Notes: generated from the sequence alone by a model not told the origin. Positions 8,464 through 17,933 are shown, numbered from the stretch's first letter. The stretch: DNA of 64,000 nt from Rhodococcus koreensis (GCF_900105905.1 NZ_FNSV01000005.1:8451501-8515500), one strand, 5' to 3'. Translations and numbers: made by a program.

Positions 8464-9449
8464 GCGTCGCACCCGGCCTGCAGGCCGAGTCCTGGCACCT
8501 GCTTACCCTGATCGAGCGGGCCCCCGGCTTCCACATACTCGCCGACACCTTGGCCGACCTGGTGGACGAGGGCCATCCCATCGTCGCCGGAACCGCCGAT
8601 CTCAAGTATTCGAACGGACTGGTCGCGTTCCAGAAGCGGCACCCCGACCGATACGTCCAATTCGGCATCTCCGAACAGCACATGGTCTCCACCGCAGCAG
8701 GACTCGCGACCACGGGGCTCCAGCCGTATGTCGCCACCTTCGCGTCGTTCATGGCCTACCTGGCCTGCGAGCAGATCCGCACCGACATCGCGTACACCAA
8801 GCAGCCCGTCCGGCTCATCGGCCATCACGCCGGCATCACGCTCGGGTTCTACGGCACCTCGCACCACGCCACCGAGGACCTCGCCATCACCCGCAGCATC
8901 CCAGGGCTCACGGTCATCGCCCCCGCTGACACCGCTCAGCTCGGAGCCGCGCTCCGCGCCGCCGTCGACCATCCCGCACCGATCTACTTCCGTATCGGCC
9001 GTGGTCAGGACCCGGACGTCTACGCTGACGGCACTCACCCCTTCACCATCGGCACCGCCATCGAACACGGCGCCGGCACCGACCTCACGATCATCGCCAC
9101 AGGATCGATGGTGCATCCCGCTCTCGAGGCGGCGCAGGCTCTGAACGCAGGCGGGATCTCCACGGGAGTCGTCGACATGCACACCGTCAAGCCCCTCGAC
9201 GCCGACGCCGTCGCCCGCGCCGCACAGCGGTCCCCCATCGTCCTGACCGTGGAGGAACACAATGTCATCGGCGGTCTCGGGGGAGCGGTCGCGGAGGTCG
9301 TCGCCGAACACGGGTACGGCACTCGTGTCATTCGGCACGGCGTGAAGGACGAATACGCGCTCATCGGACCGCCGACCCACCTGTACCGGCACTACAAGCT
9401 CGACGCCGCCGGTATCGAGGAGGTTGCGCGAGCCGCCGTAGGGTCGTAA
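8460..9449 (+). CDS. Transketolase, C-terminal subunit
   Basis: Second half of the split transketolase (329 aa), combining the pyrimidine-binding domain and the C-terminal domain. ADLKYSNGLVAFQKRHPDRY and QFGISEQHMVSTAAGLATTG contain the conserved Glu (ISEQ) that activates thiamine diphosphate. HAGITLGFYGTSHHATEDLA follows the DXS/transketolase pattern, and VVDMHTVKPLDADAVARAA lies in the C-terminal domain. The start overlaps the N-subunit stop. The operon ends at a strong hairpin about 70 nt downstream. Confidence 0.9.
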   Translation: MSVAPGLQAESWHLLTLIERAPGFHILADTLADLVDEGHPIVAGTADLKYSNGLVAFQKRHPDRYVQFGISEQHMVSTAAGLATTGLQPYVATFASFMAYLACEQIRTDIAYTKQPVRLIGHHAGITLGFYGTSHHATEDLAITRSIPGLTVIAPADTAQLGAALRAAVDHPAPIYFRIGRGQDPDVYADGTHPFTIGTAIEHGAGTDLTIIATGSMVHPALEAAQALNAGGISTGVVDMHTVKPLDADAVARAAQRSPIVLTVEEHNVIGGLGGAVAEVVAEHGYGTRVIRHGVKDEYALIGPPTHLYRHYKLDAAGIEEVARAAVGS

Positions 9450-9519
9450 GCCCGCGCACGGCAGTAACATTCCCGCGGTCCGAACTTCTTGGTGAACGCA
9501 GCGGGGCGCGTCACGACAA

Positions 9520-9569
9520 CGCGACACCCGCCCGGCCCGGCCATCCCACCGGTCCGGGCGGGTGTCGCG
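9520..9569 (+). terminator. Strong hairpin after the transketolase operon
   Basis: A 16-bp perfect inverted repeat (9520-9535 with 9554-9569) encloses an 18-nt C-rich loop, 70 nt after the transketolase stop. There is no T-tract, which is usual for actinobacterial hairpin terminators. Confidence 0.7.
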
Positions 9570-9656
9570 GCTTCGCGACGAAGAGGGTGCTCTTTTCGTC
9601 AACCTCGGCGACACTGTAGTGAGGTGCCGGCCGCGGAGAGGACCGACGGGAAGAGT

Positions 9657-10397
9657 ATGACGATCGAGCAGTTGCTGACCACGCATTTTCCGGATGATCC
9701 CGTAATGGATGCGGCGTTTGCCTCGGCGCTGCTGCGGCGCACGGGGCGAGATCCGAATGCGTCTGGGCTGGTGCGGATCTACAGTCCCGCGCGGACGTTG
9801 TCGTTCGGGCGGTTGGACGCTGTTCGGCCGCAGTTTCCGGCCGCGGCAGCCGCGGCGCGGCACCACGGGTTCACGCCCGTCGTCCGGGGCGCGGGCGGTC
9901 GGGCGGCGGCATACCACGAGCAGACCCTCGTCGTGGAGATCGTCTCCCCGGACACGGAGGGCATCGTCGGGGCCCGGCCCCGCTTCCAGCGCCTCACCCC
10001 GAGGATCGTCGCCGTGCTGAGGACGCTCGGTGTCGATGCTCGCATCGGACCGGTTCCCGGTGAGTATTGCCCCGGTGATTGGACGGTGAACGGTGGGGGT
10101 CGCGTCAAGTTGGCGGGGACCGCGCAGCGAATAGTCGCCGGCGCGTGGCTCTTCGGCTTCGAGCTCGTGGTCGCCGATTCGGATCCCGTGCGGGCGGTGC
10201 TCGCCGATGTCAATGCTGCCCTCGAGTTGGAGTTCGACCCCGCCACGGCGGCGTCCCTCACGGACCTGAACCCGGCTCTCGGTCTCGAACAGGTTCGGGC
10301 CGCGATCCTTGCCGAGATCGGCACAGTCCACGAACTGACCGCAGACCCCGACCTCCTCGCGGAGGCCGCGAACCTGCGCGACGCCCACGTGGCGTGA
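9657..10397 (+). CDS. Lipoate-protein ligase / octanoyltransferase-like protein (BPL_LplA_LipB family)
   Basis: Protein of 246 aa with the biotin/lipoate ligase catalytic fold. The lipoyl-group pocket motif RGAGGRAAAYHEQTLVVEI (about residues 75-93) and the WTVNGGGRVKLAGTAQR segment holding the conserved Lys are visible. Family members attach lipoyl or octanoyl groups to E2/GcvH domains. It is shorter than LplA (about 340 aa) because the accessory domain is missing. I chose the ATG at 9657; the in-frame extension upstream runs through the terminator hairpin. It appears monocistronic. Confidence 0.8.
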   Translation: MTIEQLLTTHFPDDPVMDAAFASALLRRTGRDPNASGLVRIYSPARTLSFGRLDAVRPQFPAAAAAARHHGFTPVVRGAGGRAAAYHEQTLVVEIVSPDTEGIVGARPRFQRLTPRIVAVLRTLGVDARIGPVPGEYCPGDWTVNGGGRVKLAGTAQRIVAGAWLFGFELVVADSDPVRAVLADVNAALELEFDPATAASLTDLNPALGLEQVRAAILAEIGTVHELTADPDLLAEAANLRDAHVA

Positions 10398-10496
10398 TCG
10401 GCCCCAGAAATCGGGGCTTCCTGTACGAGCTGCGCGTTAACTGTTGCAGAGCAGTGGGTTTCGCGATCCCGCTGTGCGCTGCCATCGAATTCTCGA

Positions 10497-10517
10497 GCGT
10501 TCTGTTCTGGAGAACGC
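10497..10517. repeat. 7-bp inverted repeat upstream of nitronate monooxygenase
   Basis: GCGTTCT (10497-10503) and AGAACGC (10511-10517) form a perfect 7-bp inverted repeat with a 7-nt spacer, 127 nt before the nitronate monooxygenase start. It could be an operator or a weak terminator of the preceding gene. Confidence 0.35.
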
Positions 10518-10643
10518 AGGGTTCGGTACAAACCGTTGGACCCCTCTTCTGCCGGCTTCTAGCGTTGTCGCAAAGCCGTCCGGTGTGACGTGCAGCACGT
10601 GGAGAACACGGCGACACGTCGGAAATGTGTGGAGGAGCCCAGC

Positions 10644-11633
10644 ATGAGTCTGCAGAACCGTCTGACCGAGAAATTCGGAATCGAACACCCGGTAGTCCTT
10701 GCACCGATGGATTACGTCTCCGATTGGCGATTGGCCACCGCTGTGGCCGAGGCTGGTGGGCTGGGACTCATCGGCGGCGGATACGGCGACGAGGCCTGGT
10801 TGCGCGATCAGTTCGACCACGTCACGACCGACGCGGTCGGTTGTGGCTTCATAACCTGGTCCATGGCGCAGCAACCGCGGCTCCTCGAGAAGACGATCGG
10901 CTACCGGCCTGCGGCGATCTTCCTCTCCTTCGCCGACCCGGCGCCGCATGCGCCTGCGATTCGTGCCGCGGGAATTCCGCTGATCTGCCAGGTGCACGAT
11001 GTCGACCAGGCGCGCCGGGCGGTCGAGGTGGGGGCGAGCGTCGTCGCTGCTCAGGGCGGAGAGGCGGGCGGCCATGGGACGGGGGCCCGATCGACGTTCA
11101 CCCTGGTGCCCGAGATCGCCGATGTCCTTCGGCGGGAGGCGCCGGACGTGATGCTGCTGGCGGCCGGTGGAATCGGCGACGGCCGGGGCCTGGCAGCAGC
11201 GCTCGCACTCGGTGCCGACGGTGCCCTCGTCGGAACCAGGTTCTGGGCGGCCGAGGAGGCGGCGATTCCGCGTGCGGCCCAGCACCGCGCGCTGTCGGCG
11301 GGTGGGGACGACACGATCAGGCAGAGCGCCTTCGACATCGTGCGCGAGAAGCCCTGGCCGACTCGGTACACGGGGCGAGTCCTGCACAACGACTTCATCC
11401 GGCGGTGGCACGGCGACGAGCCGGGCCTGCGGGGCGCGCTCCGGGAGAGGCAGACGCAGTTCCAGGCAGCGGTGAAGGCCGAGGACTACGACGTCGCGAA
11501 TCTGATCGTCGGTGAGGTCGTCGGACAGATCGATCGTGTCGACACCGTCGCGTCGATCATCGACGAGATGGTCGGCACGGCTTGCTCGATCCTGGGCCGC
11601 ACTTCCCACGACCTGGCGGCGATCGGCTCCTAG
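10644..11633 (+). CDS. Nitronate monooxygenase family protein
   Basis: FMN-dependent TIM-barrel enzyme (329 aa) of the nitronate monooxygenase (2-nitropropane dioxygenase) family. HPVVLAPMDYVSDWRLATAV is the N-terminal flavin contact, GGEAGGHGTG the phosphate/active-site loop and LLAAGGIGDGRGLAAALALG plus ADGALVGTRFWAAEEA the C-terminal FMN-binding part. GGAGGAG precedes the ATG at 10644 by 6 nt. Family members oxidise alkyl nitronates to carbonyl compounds and nitrite; some are used for 3-nitropropionate detoxification. It precedes an MHS transporter by 59 nt in what looks like one operon. Confidence 0.85.
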   Translation: MSLQNRLTEKFGIEHPVVLAPMDYVSDWRLATAVAEAGGLGLIGGGYGDEAWLRDQFDHVTTDAVGCGFITWSMAQQPRLLEKTIGYRPAAIFLSFADPAPHAPAIRAAGIPLICQVHDVDQARRAVEVGASVVAAQGGEAGGHGTGARSTFTLVPEIADVLRREAPDVMLLAAGGIGDGRGLAAALALGADGALVGTRFWAAEEAAIPRAAQHRALSAGGDDTIRQSAFDIVREKPWPTRYTGRVLHNDFIRRWHGDEPGLRGALRERQTQFQAAVKAEDYDVANLIVGEVVGQIDRVDTVASIIDEMVGTACSILGRTSHDLAAIGS

Positions 11634-11692
11634 CGCCCGATCGGTGCGACCTCGCAAACCCTCACCCCGCGCGTCCCCCAGAAGGATTCCCC

Positions 11693-13066
11693 ATGACCAG
11701 CCAGTCCGTTTCACCACCTGCTCTCGCGAGCGGTGTCGCGAAGAGCAGTCTTCGCAAGATCATCACCGCGTCCAGCGTCGGAACGTTGATCGAATGGTAC
11801 GACTTCTACATCTACGGCAGTCTCGCAGTCGTGTTCTCGGGGATGTTCTTTCCCGAAGGAAACGGAACCACAGCACTACTCGTCACGATTGCCGCCTTCG
11901 GAACGGGCTTCGTCGTGCGCCCCATCGGCGCCGTCGTGTTCGGCAGAATGGGGGACCGGGTCGGACGTAAGAAGACGTTCTTGACGACGTTGCTCATCAT
12001 GGGCGGCGCCACCACGATGCTCGGACTGATGCCCACCTATGACCACATAGGAATCCTGGCGCCGATACTGCTGGTGACGTTGCGGCTGCTGCAGGGGCTC
12101 GCGATCGGCGGTGAGTACGGGGGCGCCGTCGTCTACATCGCGGAGAACTCGCCTTCGAAGAAACGCGGAGCTCTCACGAGTGTTCTCCAAACCACCGCGA
12201 CCGGCGGTCTGCTGCTGTCGATCGGCGTCATCGTGCTCTGCCGGGTCAGTTTGGGCGAGGAGGCATTCGACTCGTGGGGCTGGCGGATCCCGTTCCTCCT
12301 GTCCGCGGTCCTGGTGCTCTTCTCGCTGAAGATCCGCATGAAGATGCACGAGTCGCCGGTGTTCGAGGAGATGCGACGGACCGGAAACCTCTCGCGTTCA
12401 CCGATCAAGGATGCCGTCGCGCACAAGCCGTCCTTTGCGTTGCTACTCGTCGTGGTCTTCGGGGTGACCGCCGGTCTGGGGGTCGCCTGGTACACGAGCC
12501 AGTTCTACACGCTGTACTTCCTGCAGACGATCTTGAAGATCGACTTCCTCACCGCCAATGTCTCCGTCGGGATCGCACTGGTCATCGCGACACCGTTCTT
12601 CGTCCTCTTCGGAAAGCTGTCCGACAAGCATGGACGGACCCGGATCATCCTGTGCGGACTGGTCTTTTCGGCAGCCGGCTACCTTCCGCTGTTCGCGTGG
12701 ATTCGACACGCCGCCGTCCACGGCGACCAGTTCCAGATGGTCCTGGCACTGACGATCCAGGTCGTCTTCGTCACCATGATCTACGGGCCCACGGCGGCCT
12801 TCCTGTCCGAATTGTTCCCACCGCAGATCCGCTACACCGGACTGTCCCTGGCCTACCATATCGGGACCGGCGTGTTCGGTGGCTTCACCCCTCTGGTGGC
12901 GCTCTCGCTCAACACCGCGACCGGGAACGTCCTTGCCGGGCTGATCTATCCCGTCGCGATCACCGCGGTCACGGCAGTGGTGTTCGTGCTGACGTTGCGG
13001 CGGGGAGTGGACAGCCCGATAGTCCGGCGGGCGTGGAAGCAGATCGATTCCGAGTGCTCGTCATGA
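11693..13066 (+). CDS. MFS transporter, metabolite:H+ symporter (MHS) family
   Basis: Twelve-helix transporter (457 aa). TLIEWYDFYIYGSLAVVF is the hallmark first helix of the MHS family (ShiA/ProP-like), followed by the loop motif GRMGDRVGRKKTF and LLQGLAIGGEYGGAVVYIAE. MHS transporters import organic acids or zwitterions with protons. AAGGA lies before the ATG at 11693. It sits between the nitronate monooxygenase and a flavin-split-barrel protein with which it overlaps by ATGA, so all three probably serve one substrate. Confidence 0.88.
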   Translation: MTSQSVSPPALASGVAKSSLRKIITASSVGTLIEWYDFYIYGSLAVVFSGMFFPEGNGTTALLVTIAAFGTGFVVRPIGAVVFGRMGDRVGRKKTFLTTLLIMGGATTMLGLMPTYDHIGILAPILLVTLRLLQGLAIGGEYGGAVVYIAENSPSKKRGALTSVLQTTATGGLLLSIGVIVLCRVSLGEEAFDSWGWRIPFLLSAVLVLFSLKIRMKMHESPVFEEMRRTGNLSRSPIKDAVAHKPSFALLLVVVFGVTAGLGVAWYTSQFYTLYFLQTILKIDFLTANVSVGIALVIATPFFVLFGKLSDKHGRTRIILCGLVFSAAGYLPLFAWIRHAAVHGDQFQMVLALTIQVVFVTMIYGPTAAFLSELFPPQIRYTGLSLAYHIGTGVFGGFTPLVALSLNTATGNVLAGLIYPVAITAVTAVVFVLTLRRGVDSPIVRRAWKQIDSECSS

Positions 13067-13749
13067 GACACCCGACCCGGTACGGTGCGATCGCGTTCAC
13101 CGCCCCGGTGGCCGAGCGGCAGAAGGCGACGGGAAGCATCCACTGGTACGGGCGGAGGCGAGCTCAGGGCGAAAACACCGGCAGGCCCGACGAACTCGAC
13201 ACAACTGTGACCGCACTGATCCGTGCCACCGATTCGTTCTTCGTCGCGACGGTGACGCCCTCCGGGTGGCCCTACATCCAACACCGGGGCGGTCCGACCG
13301 GCTTCGTGCACGTGCTCGATCCCTCGACGATCGCGCTCGCGGATTATTCGGGAAATCAGCAGTTCGTCACGGTCGGCAACCTCGACGAGAACGACGCAGT
13401 GGCCCTCTTCTTCATCGACTACCCCACCCGCACCAGAGTCAAGGTTTACGGACGAGCCGAGGTCGTCGAGCGTGCCGACGATCCGGATCTCGTCGCCAGG
13501 CTCCTCGCCACGGCTGACGGGGTCGTGAAGGCCGGCTGTGACCGCGCGCTCGTCGTCCACGTCGAGGCGCTGGACCGGAACTGCACGAAGAACATTCCCC
13601 CGAAGTACGGCGAGGCGCGGATGCAGGAATCGCTCACGTTGGCCCGCAAGGGATTGCAGGACGAAATCGATATCCTGAAATCCCGCAATGCCGAACTGGA
13701 GCGGGAGATCGCGCAACTGCGTGGCGGCGGTGACGGTCAGCGCCGTTGA
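13063..13749 (+). CDS. Pyridoxamine-5'-phosphate oxidase-like flavin split-barrel protein
   Basis: Protein of 228 aa with the split-barrel FMN-binding fold. SFFVATVTPSGWPYIQHRGG and the following LADYSGNQQFVTVGNLDEND / ALFFIDYPTRTRVKVYGRAE are characteristic. The C-terminal 40 residues (LQDEIDILKSRNAELEREIA) look like a coiled coil. Its ATG overlaps the transporter stop. The 3' end overlaps the convergent LysR gene by 13 bp. It may be a flavin reductase or a small nitro-compound reductase; function not established. Confidence 0.8.
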   Translation: MRHPTRYGAIAFTAPVAERQKATGSIHWYGRRRAQGENTGRPDELDTTVTALIRATDSFFVATVTPSGWPYIQHRGGPTGFVHVLDPSTIALADYSGNQQFVTVGNLDENDAVALFFIDYPTRTRVKVYGRAEVVERADDPDLVARLLATADGVVKAGCDRALVVHVEALDRNCTKNIPPKYGEARMQESLTLARKGLQDEIDILKSRNAELEREIAQLRGGGDGQRR

Positions 13750-14603
13750 CGGACGGTGGCGCCGGGTGGGGGAGAGTTGCGGATCGCGGCGTCCCGCAGA
13801 ACTCGCAGGAGCGGCGTCACCCGGTTGCGGCGGTACACGAACCTCACGACCGCGGGCGGCGCACCGACCAGCGGGATGAACCGGACGTTGCGGTGGTTTA
13901 CCCGCCGCCGGGCGACTTCCGGAACCGTGCCCACACCGCGATCCGCAGCGATCAGTTCGAGCCACTCGTCGAAGTTCGAGCACGTCACCACCGGGCCGTC
14001 GTGGTTCGGCCACAGATCCTCGGACGTGGTGCCGCTGAGGGTGTTGATGACCAGAGGAAGAGTTCCGAACTCCGCCCAGTCGATGGACTCGCGGCTCGCG
14101 AGAGGCGAGGCAGCGGATACCGCCGCGATCCGCTGCTCCTCGAACAGCGGATGCTGCACGAACTCGTCGCCCGGGACGTCCCGGCGGACGACCGCGGCGT
14201 CCACGGTGGCGTTGTTCAGTGCGGCGATGGGGTCGTCGCAGCGACGCGGAACCACGGTGGCGCGGGAGTTCCTCTCGACGTCGTCGATCACCTGCTGCGC
14301 CCACGGATCGGGGAGGAGCCAACTGAAGCCCAGGGCGAGGGTTCGGGTGGTGTACAGCGCCACCGCGGAATCGAGATCACCGAGAATGACGCGCACCTTC
14401 TCGACGAACCCGGCGCCGTCCTCGGTGAGGGTGAGCGCACGCGAGGTCCGGTCGAACAAACGCACGCCGAGCGAGGCCTCGAGTTGCTGCACCGTTCGGG
14501 TCAGTGCCGGTTGCGTGATGTGGAGCGCGGTCGCCGCGGCGGTGAACGAGCCCGCCTCGGCGACCGCCACGACCGCTCGCAGATGCCGCAGTTCGATGGT
14601 CAT
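13737..14603 (-). CDS. LysR-family transcriptional regulator
   Basis: Regulator of 288 aa with an N-terminal LysR helix-turn-helix (RHLRAVVAVAEAGSFTAAAT then ALHITQPALTRTVQQLEASL) and a substrate-binding-like domain. The start ATG at 14603 begins the domain directly. It is divergent from the second nitronate monooxygenase (14732), with a 128-bp interval, so that gene is its likely target. Confidence 0.88.
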   Translation of the reverse strand: MTIELRHLRAVVAVAEAGSFTAAATALHITQPALTRTVQQLEASLGVRLFDRTSRALTLTEDGAGFVEKVRVILGDLDSAVALYTTRTLALGFSWLLPDPWAQQVIDDVERNSRATVVPRRCDDPIAALNNATVDAAVVRRDVPGDEFVQHPLFEEQRIAAVSAASPLASRESIDWAEFGTLPLVINTLSGTTSEDLWPNHDGPVVTCSNFDEWLELIAADRGVGTVPEVARRRVNHRNVRFIPLVGAPPAVVRFVYRRNRVTPLLRVLRDAAIRNSPPPGATVRQRR

Positions 14604-14731
14604 AACTGCCAAGCATAGATCCAGCCGAAACGGCATTTCCGCTCCCCGATGCGGCGGTGCACGATGGTGGACGGAAGCGTGAGAAGGGGTGAACCTCGTT
14701 CCTCACGCACCCATCCACCGAAAGGATCCTG

Positions 14732-15766
14732 GTGTTCGATTTCGAGGAAGACCTCCGAATTCCCATCGTCGGGGCGCCCATGGCGGGAGGGCCGAGCACC
14801 CCCGAACTCGTTGCTGCGGTCTCGTCCACCGGCGGCCTCGGTTTCCTTGCGGCCGGGTACAAGAGCGTCGACGCGGTTCGCCATGAGGTCGACGCGGTTC
14901 GCGCTCTGACGGACGCACCATTCGGACTCAATCTCTTCGTCCCAGGCCGTCCCCTGGCCGACCGCGCGGCCGTGGAGACCTATCGGGAGCGGTTGCAGCC
15001 GCTCGCCGAACGCCGGAACGTGGTGCTGCCCGAGGTCGTCGACCACGACGACGACGCGTTCGACGCCAAGGTCGACCTCGCGGTCGAGCTCGCCGTGTCC
15101 GTGGTGTCCTTCACGTTCGGCCTTCCGCCGCGGGGCGTCGTCGATCGGTTGCACGCTGCCGGCACTGCGGTCGTGGCCACGGTGTCGGATGTCGACGAGG
15201 CGCGGGCGGCCGCCGAGCGGGGCGTCGATGCGATCTGTCTGCAGGGAGTCGACGCAGGCGGGCATCGGGCGACGCTCGATCCGGATGCGGAGCCGGACCC
15301 ACGTCCGACCCGAGAACTGGTCGAGGCGGCCCGCGCCGCGGTCGACCTTCCCCTCGTCGCGGCGGGAGGGATCGCGACGGGCGCAGACGTTGCGGCAACA
15401 CTCGAAGCCGGTGCCACTGCCGTGCAGATCGGTACCGCTCTCCTCGACGCCGACGAGGCAGGGACCAAACCCGCCCACCGGGCCGCGTTGCACGACGCCC
15501 GCTTCACCGACAGCGTCGTCACCCGCGCGTTCTCGGGTCGTCCCGCCCGCGGCCTGGTCAACGATTTCATCATCGACTTCGATGCCTACGCGGTGACGGC
15601 ATATCCGCAGGTTCACCTGCTGACCAGTGGGCTGCGGGCCGCGGCGGGCGCCGCGGACGATCCGCAGGGCCTCGCCCTGTGGGCCGGCCTCGGGTATCGC
15701 AGTGCCCGGTCGGCCCCCGCCGAAGAGATCGTCCGGGACCTGTGGAGAGAAGCGCGGGACGTCTGA
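14732..15766 (+). CDS. Second nitronate monooxygenase family protein
   Basis: Second enzyme of the same FMN TIM-barrel family (344 aa) but clearly different from the one at 10.6 kb. PIVGAPMAGGPSTPELVAAV opens the barrel, then PFGLNLFVPGRP, LQGVDAGGHRATLDPDA (catalytic His region, AGGH) and LVAAGGIATGADVAATLEAG. It starts with GTG, with AAAGGAT 7 nt upstream. The stop overlaps the ATG of the following LysR gene (TGATG). Together with the divergent LysR it is flanked by two regulators of its own type. Confidence 0.87.
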   Translation: MFDFEEDLRIPIVGAPMAGGPSTPELVAAVSSTGGLGFLAAGYKSVDAVRHEVDAVRALTDAPFGLNLFVPGRPLADRAAVETYRERLQPLAERRNVVLPEVVDHDDDAFDAKVDLAVELAVSVVSFTFGLPPRGVVDRLHAAGTAVVATVSDVDEARAAAERGVDAICLQGVDAGGHRATLDPDAEPDPRPTRELVEAARAAVDLPLVAAGGIATGADVAATLEAGATAVQIGTALLDADEAGTKPAHRAALHDARFTDSVVTRAFSGRPARGLVNDFIIDFDAYAVTAYPQVHLLTSGLRAAAGAADDPQGLALWAGLGYRSARSAPAEEIVRDLWREARDV

Positions 15767-16665
15767 TGGACATCGGCGACCTGAGCTTCTTCCTGGCAGT
15801 GGCCCGCGCCGGGGGAATCTCTCGGGCTTCGAAAGAACTTCTGACGGTGCAGTCGAACATCAGCTCACGGATCCGGGCGCTCGAGGACGAACTCGGAGTG
15901 GAACTGTTTCGCCGCCATGCGCGCGGAGTGACTCTGACAAACCCCGGCGAACGTCTGCTGCCGTACGCCGAACACATCACTCGGCTCGTACGCGAAGTGA
16001 CGCAGGTCGTCGGCGACGACCTGGATCCTTCCGGACGACTCGCGATCGGCTCCATGGAGACCACCGCGGGATTGCGGCTCCCCGGGGTGCTGGCCGCCTT
16101 CAGCGAGGACTGCCCCCGAGTCGACTTCACCCTGACGACCGACACGACCGACGCCCTCACCACCCAGGTGCTCGAGCATCGACTCGACGGGGCGTTCGTC
16201 TGCGGACCGGTGCGGCATCCGGACCTGGTCTCCGAGCAGGTGTTCGTCGAGCAATTGGTGCTGGTGAGCGGCGTTCGCCTCGCGGATCTGGACTCGGTGC
16301 CTGCTGACGGACGGCGGCACAAGGTCCTCGTCCTCCGCGCAGGATGCGCCTACCGCGCCCGACTCGAGCGACTCTTCGAGCAGCACGGTCTGCCGGGCCC
16401 GGACGTCCTCGAGTTCGGAAGCCTCGAGGGCATCCTCGGGTGCGCGGCCGCGGGAGTGGGTGTGACGCTGCTGCCGCTGGGCGTGGTGACCGCGTCTCCG
16501 TTGGCGTCGGCCCTGAAGGTGCATCACCTCGCGCCGGCCGACGCGCGCGCGGAGACGCTCTTCATCCGCCGGAAGGACTCGACGACGACACCGGCCCTGT
16601 CCCGGTTCCTGTTCCACACCCACCAGTCCAGCCGTCCGGCCTCGCTGAGATCCGTCGCTCGCTAG
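15766..16665 (+). CDS. LysR-family transcriptional regulator
   Basis: Regulator of 299 aa. MDIGDLSFFLAVARAGGISR starts the LysR helix-turn-helix (SNISSRIRALEDELGVELFR is the recognition part); the effector domain follows (RLAIGSMETTAGLRLPGVLA), as in CbbR/GltR-like proteins. It is co-transcribed with the nitronate monooxygenase in front (TGATG) and followed after 32 nt by an MFS exporter. Control of the exporter is likely, not shown. Confidence 0.87.
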   Translation: MDIGDLSFFLAVARAGGISRASKELLTVQSNISSRIRALEDELGVELFRRHARGVTLTNPGERLLPYAEHITRLVREVTQVVGDDLDPSGRLAIGSMETTAGLRLPGVLAAFSEDCPRVDFTLTTDTTDALTTQVLEHRLDGAFVCGPVRHPDLVSEQVFVEQLVLVSGVRLADLDSVPADGRRHKVLVLRAGCAYRARLERLFEQHGLPGPDVLEFGSLEGILGCAAAGVGVTLLPLGVVTASPLASALKVHHLAPADARAETLFIRRKDSTTTPALSRFLFHTHQSSRPASLRSVAR

Positions 16666-16697
16666 GTTCGGCGGCGAACGTCCTTGGAAGAGAAGGC

Positions 16698-17933
16698 ATG
16701 AACGCACTAAGTAGCGCCGACGAGCGATTCACGTTCCGAACACCGACCTCGCCGTGGATCACGGTCGGCCAGGTGGGGGCTGCACTGGCGGCCAGCATGG
16801 GTATCGGGCGGTTCGTCTACACACCCGTACTTCCGCTGATGGAGGCCCAGGCGGGATTGACACCGTCGGCGGGCGCCGCTCTGGCGACGGCAAACTATCT
16901 CGGATATCTCATCGGGGCGCTCGCCGGAATCGTCCTTCCCGGGATGATGCGCTCGGCGGCAACCCTGCGGTTCTCGCTGCTCGTCCTGACCCTCACGCTG
17001 GCGTTGATGCCGGTGGCATCGAACGAAACCTTCTGGGGCGTGTTGCGATTCATCGCAGGTGTCACCAGTGCGTTGGTGTTCGTCGTCGCTGTCGGCGCCA
17101 TGCACTTCCACCTGAGTGGGCACGCAGCGCACCTGTCGGGGTGGGCGTTCGGCGGAATCGGGGCGGGTATCGCCCTGTCGGGACTCGTCGTCCTGATCCT
17201 GCGGTCGATGAGCACGTGGGAGGCGGTGTGGTGGGCGGCTGCACTGCTGACCCTGATCTGCACCCTCGCCGCGTGGACGCTCACGCCGGAACGCGCTCCC
17301 ATGGCGCCGACGGTGGAGCGCCGAAAATCGCCCAAGAGGAAGCGCCGCTGGTTCAGCATGCTGTTCATCAGCTATTCCCTCGAGGGCGTCGGATACATCA
17401 TCGCCGGCACTTTTCTCGTCGCAGCGATCGACCACACCGCAGGCAGCTTCGCCGGCAGTGGCGCCTGGGTGATCGTCGGGCTGGCGGCGCTACCGTCCGC
17501 TCCACTCTGGGCGTTGCTCGGCCGGCGATGGTCTCGCCCGATCCTGCTGGTGACCGCCCTCGTCGTTCAGGCCGCCGGCATTGCGCTGCCGGCGGTGGCA
17601 GACGGCATCTGGGCCGCCCTGATCTCTGCCTTCCTGTTCGGGGGAACATTCCTCGGCATCAGTCAGATGTCGTTGACGATCGGCGCTCACCTCCAGTTCC
17701 CACGGGCGGTCGCGATCCTGACGACCGGATACAGTCTCGGTCAGATCGGGGGCCCGCTCATCGTCACACCACTGCTTTCCGATGGCTACCACCTGGCATT
17801 GCTCGTCGCGTCGGGCATCGTTCTGGCGGCAGCACTCGCCGCCACGCTACTTGCGTCCACTCACATGAGGTCTGTCGAAACGAGTCGGAGCCACAGCCAC
17901 AGCCGCGTGGTCGGATTGTCGAAGTCGATCTGA
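16698..17933 (+). CDS. YbfB/YjiJ-family MFS transporter
   Basis: Membrane protein of 411 aa with about 12 helices. AASMGIGRFVYTPVLPLMEA is the signature first segment of the YbfB/YjiJ (MFS_4) family, whose substrates are mostly unknown. GATLANYLGY-like text appears as ALATANYLGYLIGALAGIVLP. Its 3' end overlaps the convergent PucR gene by 73 bp, an unusually long tail-to-tail overlap. Confidence 0.85.
   Translation: MNALSSADERFTFRTPTSPWITVGQVGAALAASMGIGRFVYTPVLPLMEAQAGLTPSAGAALATANYLGYLIGALAGIVLPGMMRSAATLRFSLLVLTLTLALMPVASNETFWGVLRFIAGVTSALVFVVAVGAMHFHLSGHAAHLSGWAFGGIGAGIALSGLVVLILRSMSTWEAVWWAAALLTLICTLAAWTLTPERAPMAPTVERRKSPKRKRRWFSMLFISYSLEGVGYIIAGTFLVAAIDHTAGSFAGSGAWVIVGLAALPSAPLWALLGRRWSRPILLVTALVVQAAGIALPAVADGIWAALISAFLFGGTFLGISQMSLTIGAHLQFPRAVAILTTGYSLGQIGGPLIVTPLLSDGYHLALLVASGIVLAAALAATLLASTHMRSVETSRSHSHSRVVGLSKSI

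Noticed and set aside
7600..9449. Naming the transketolase as apulose-4-phosphate or sulfo-transketolase
   Set aside because: Kinase, isomerase or sulfosugar genes that define those pathways are not in the window.
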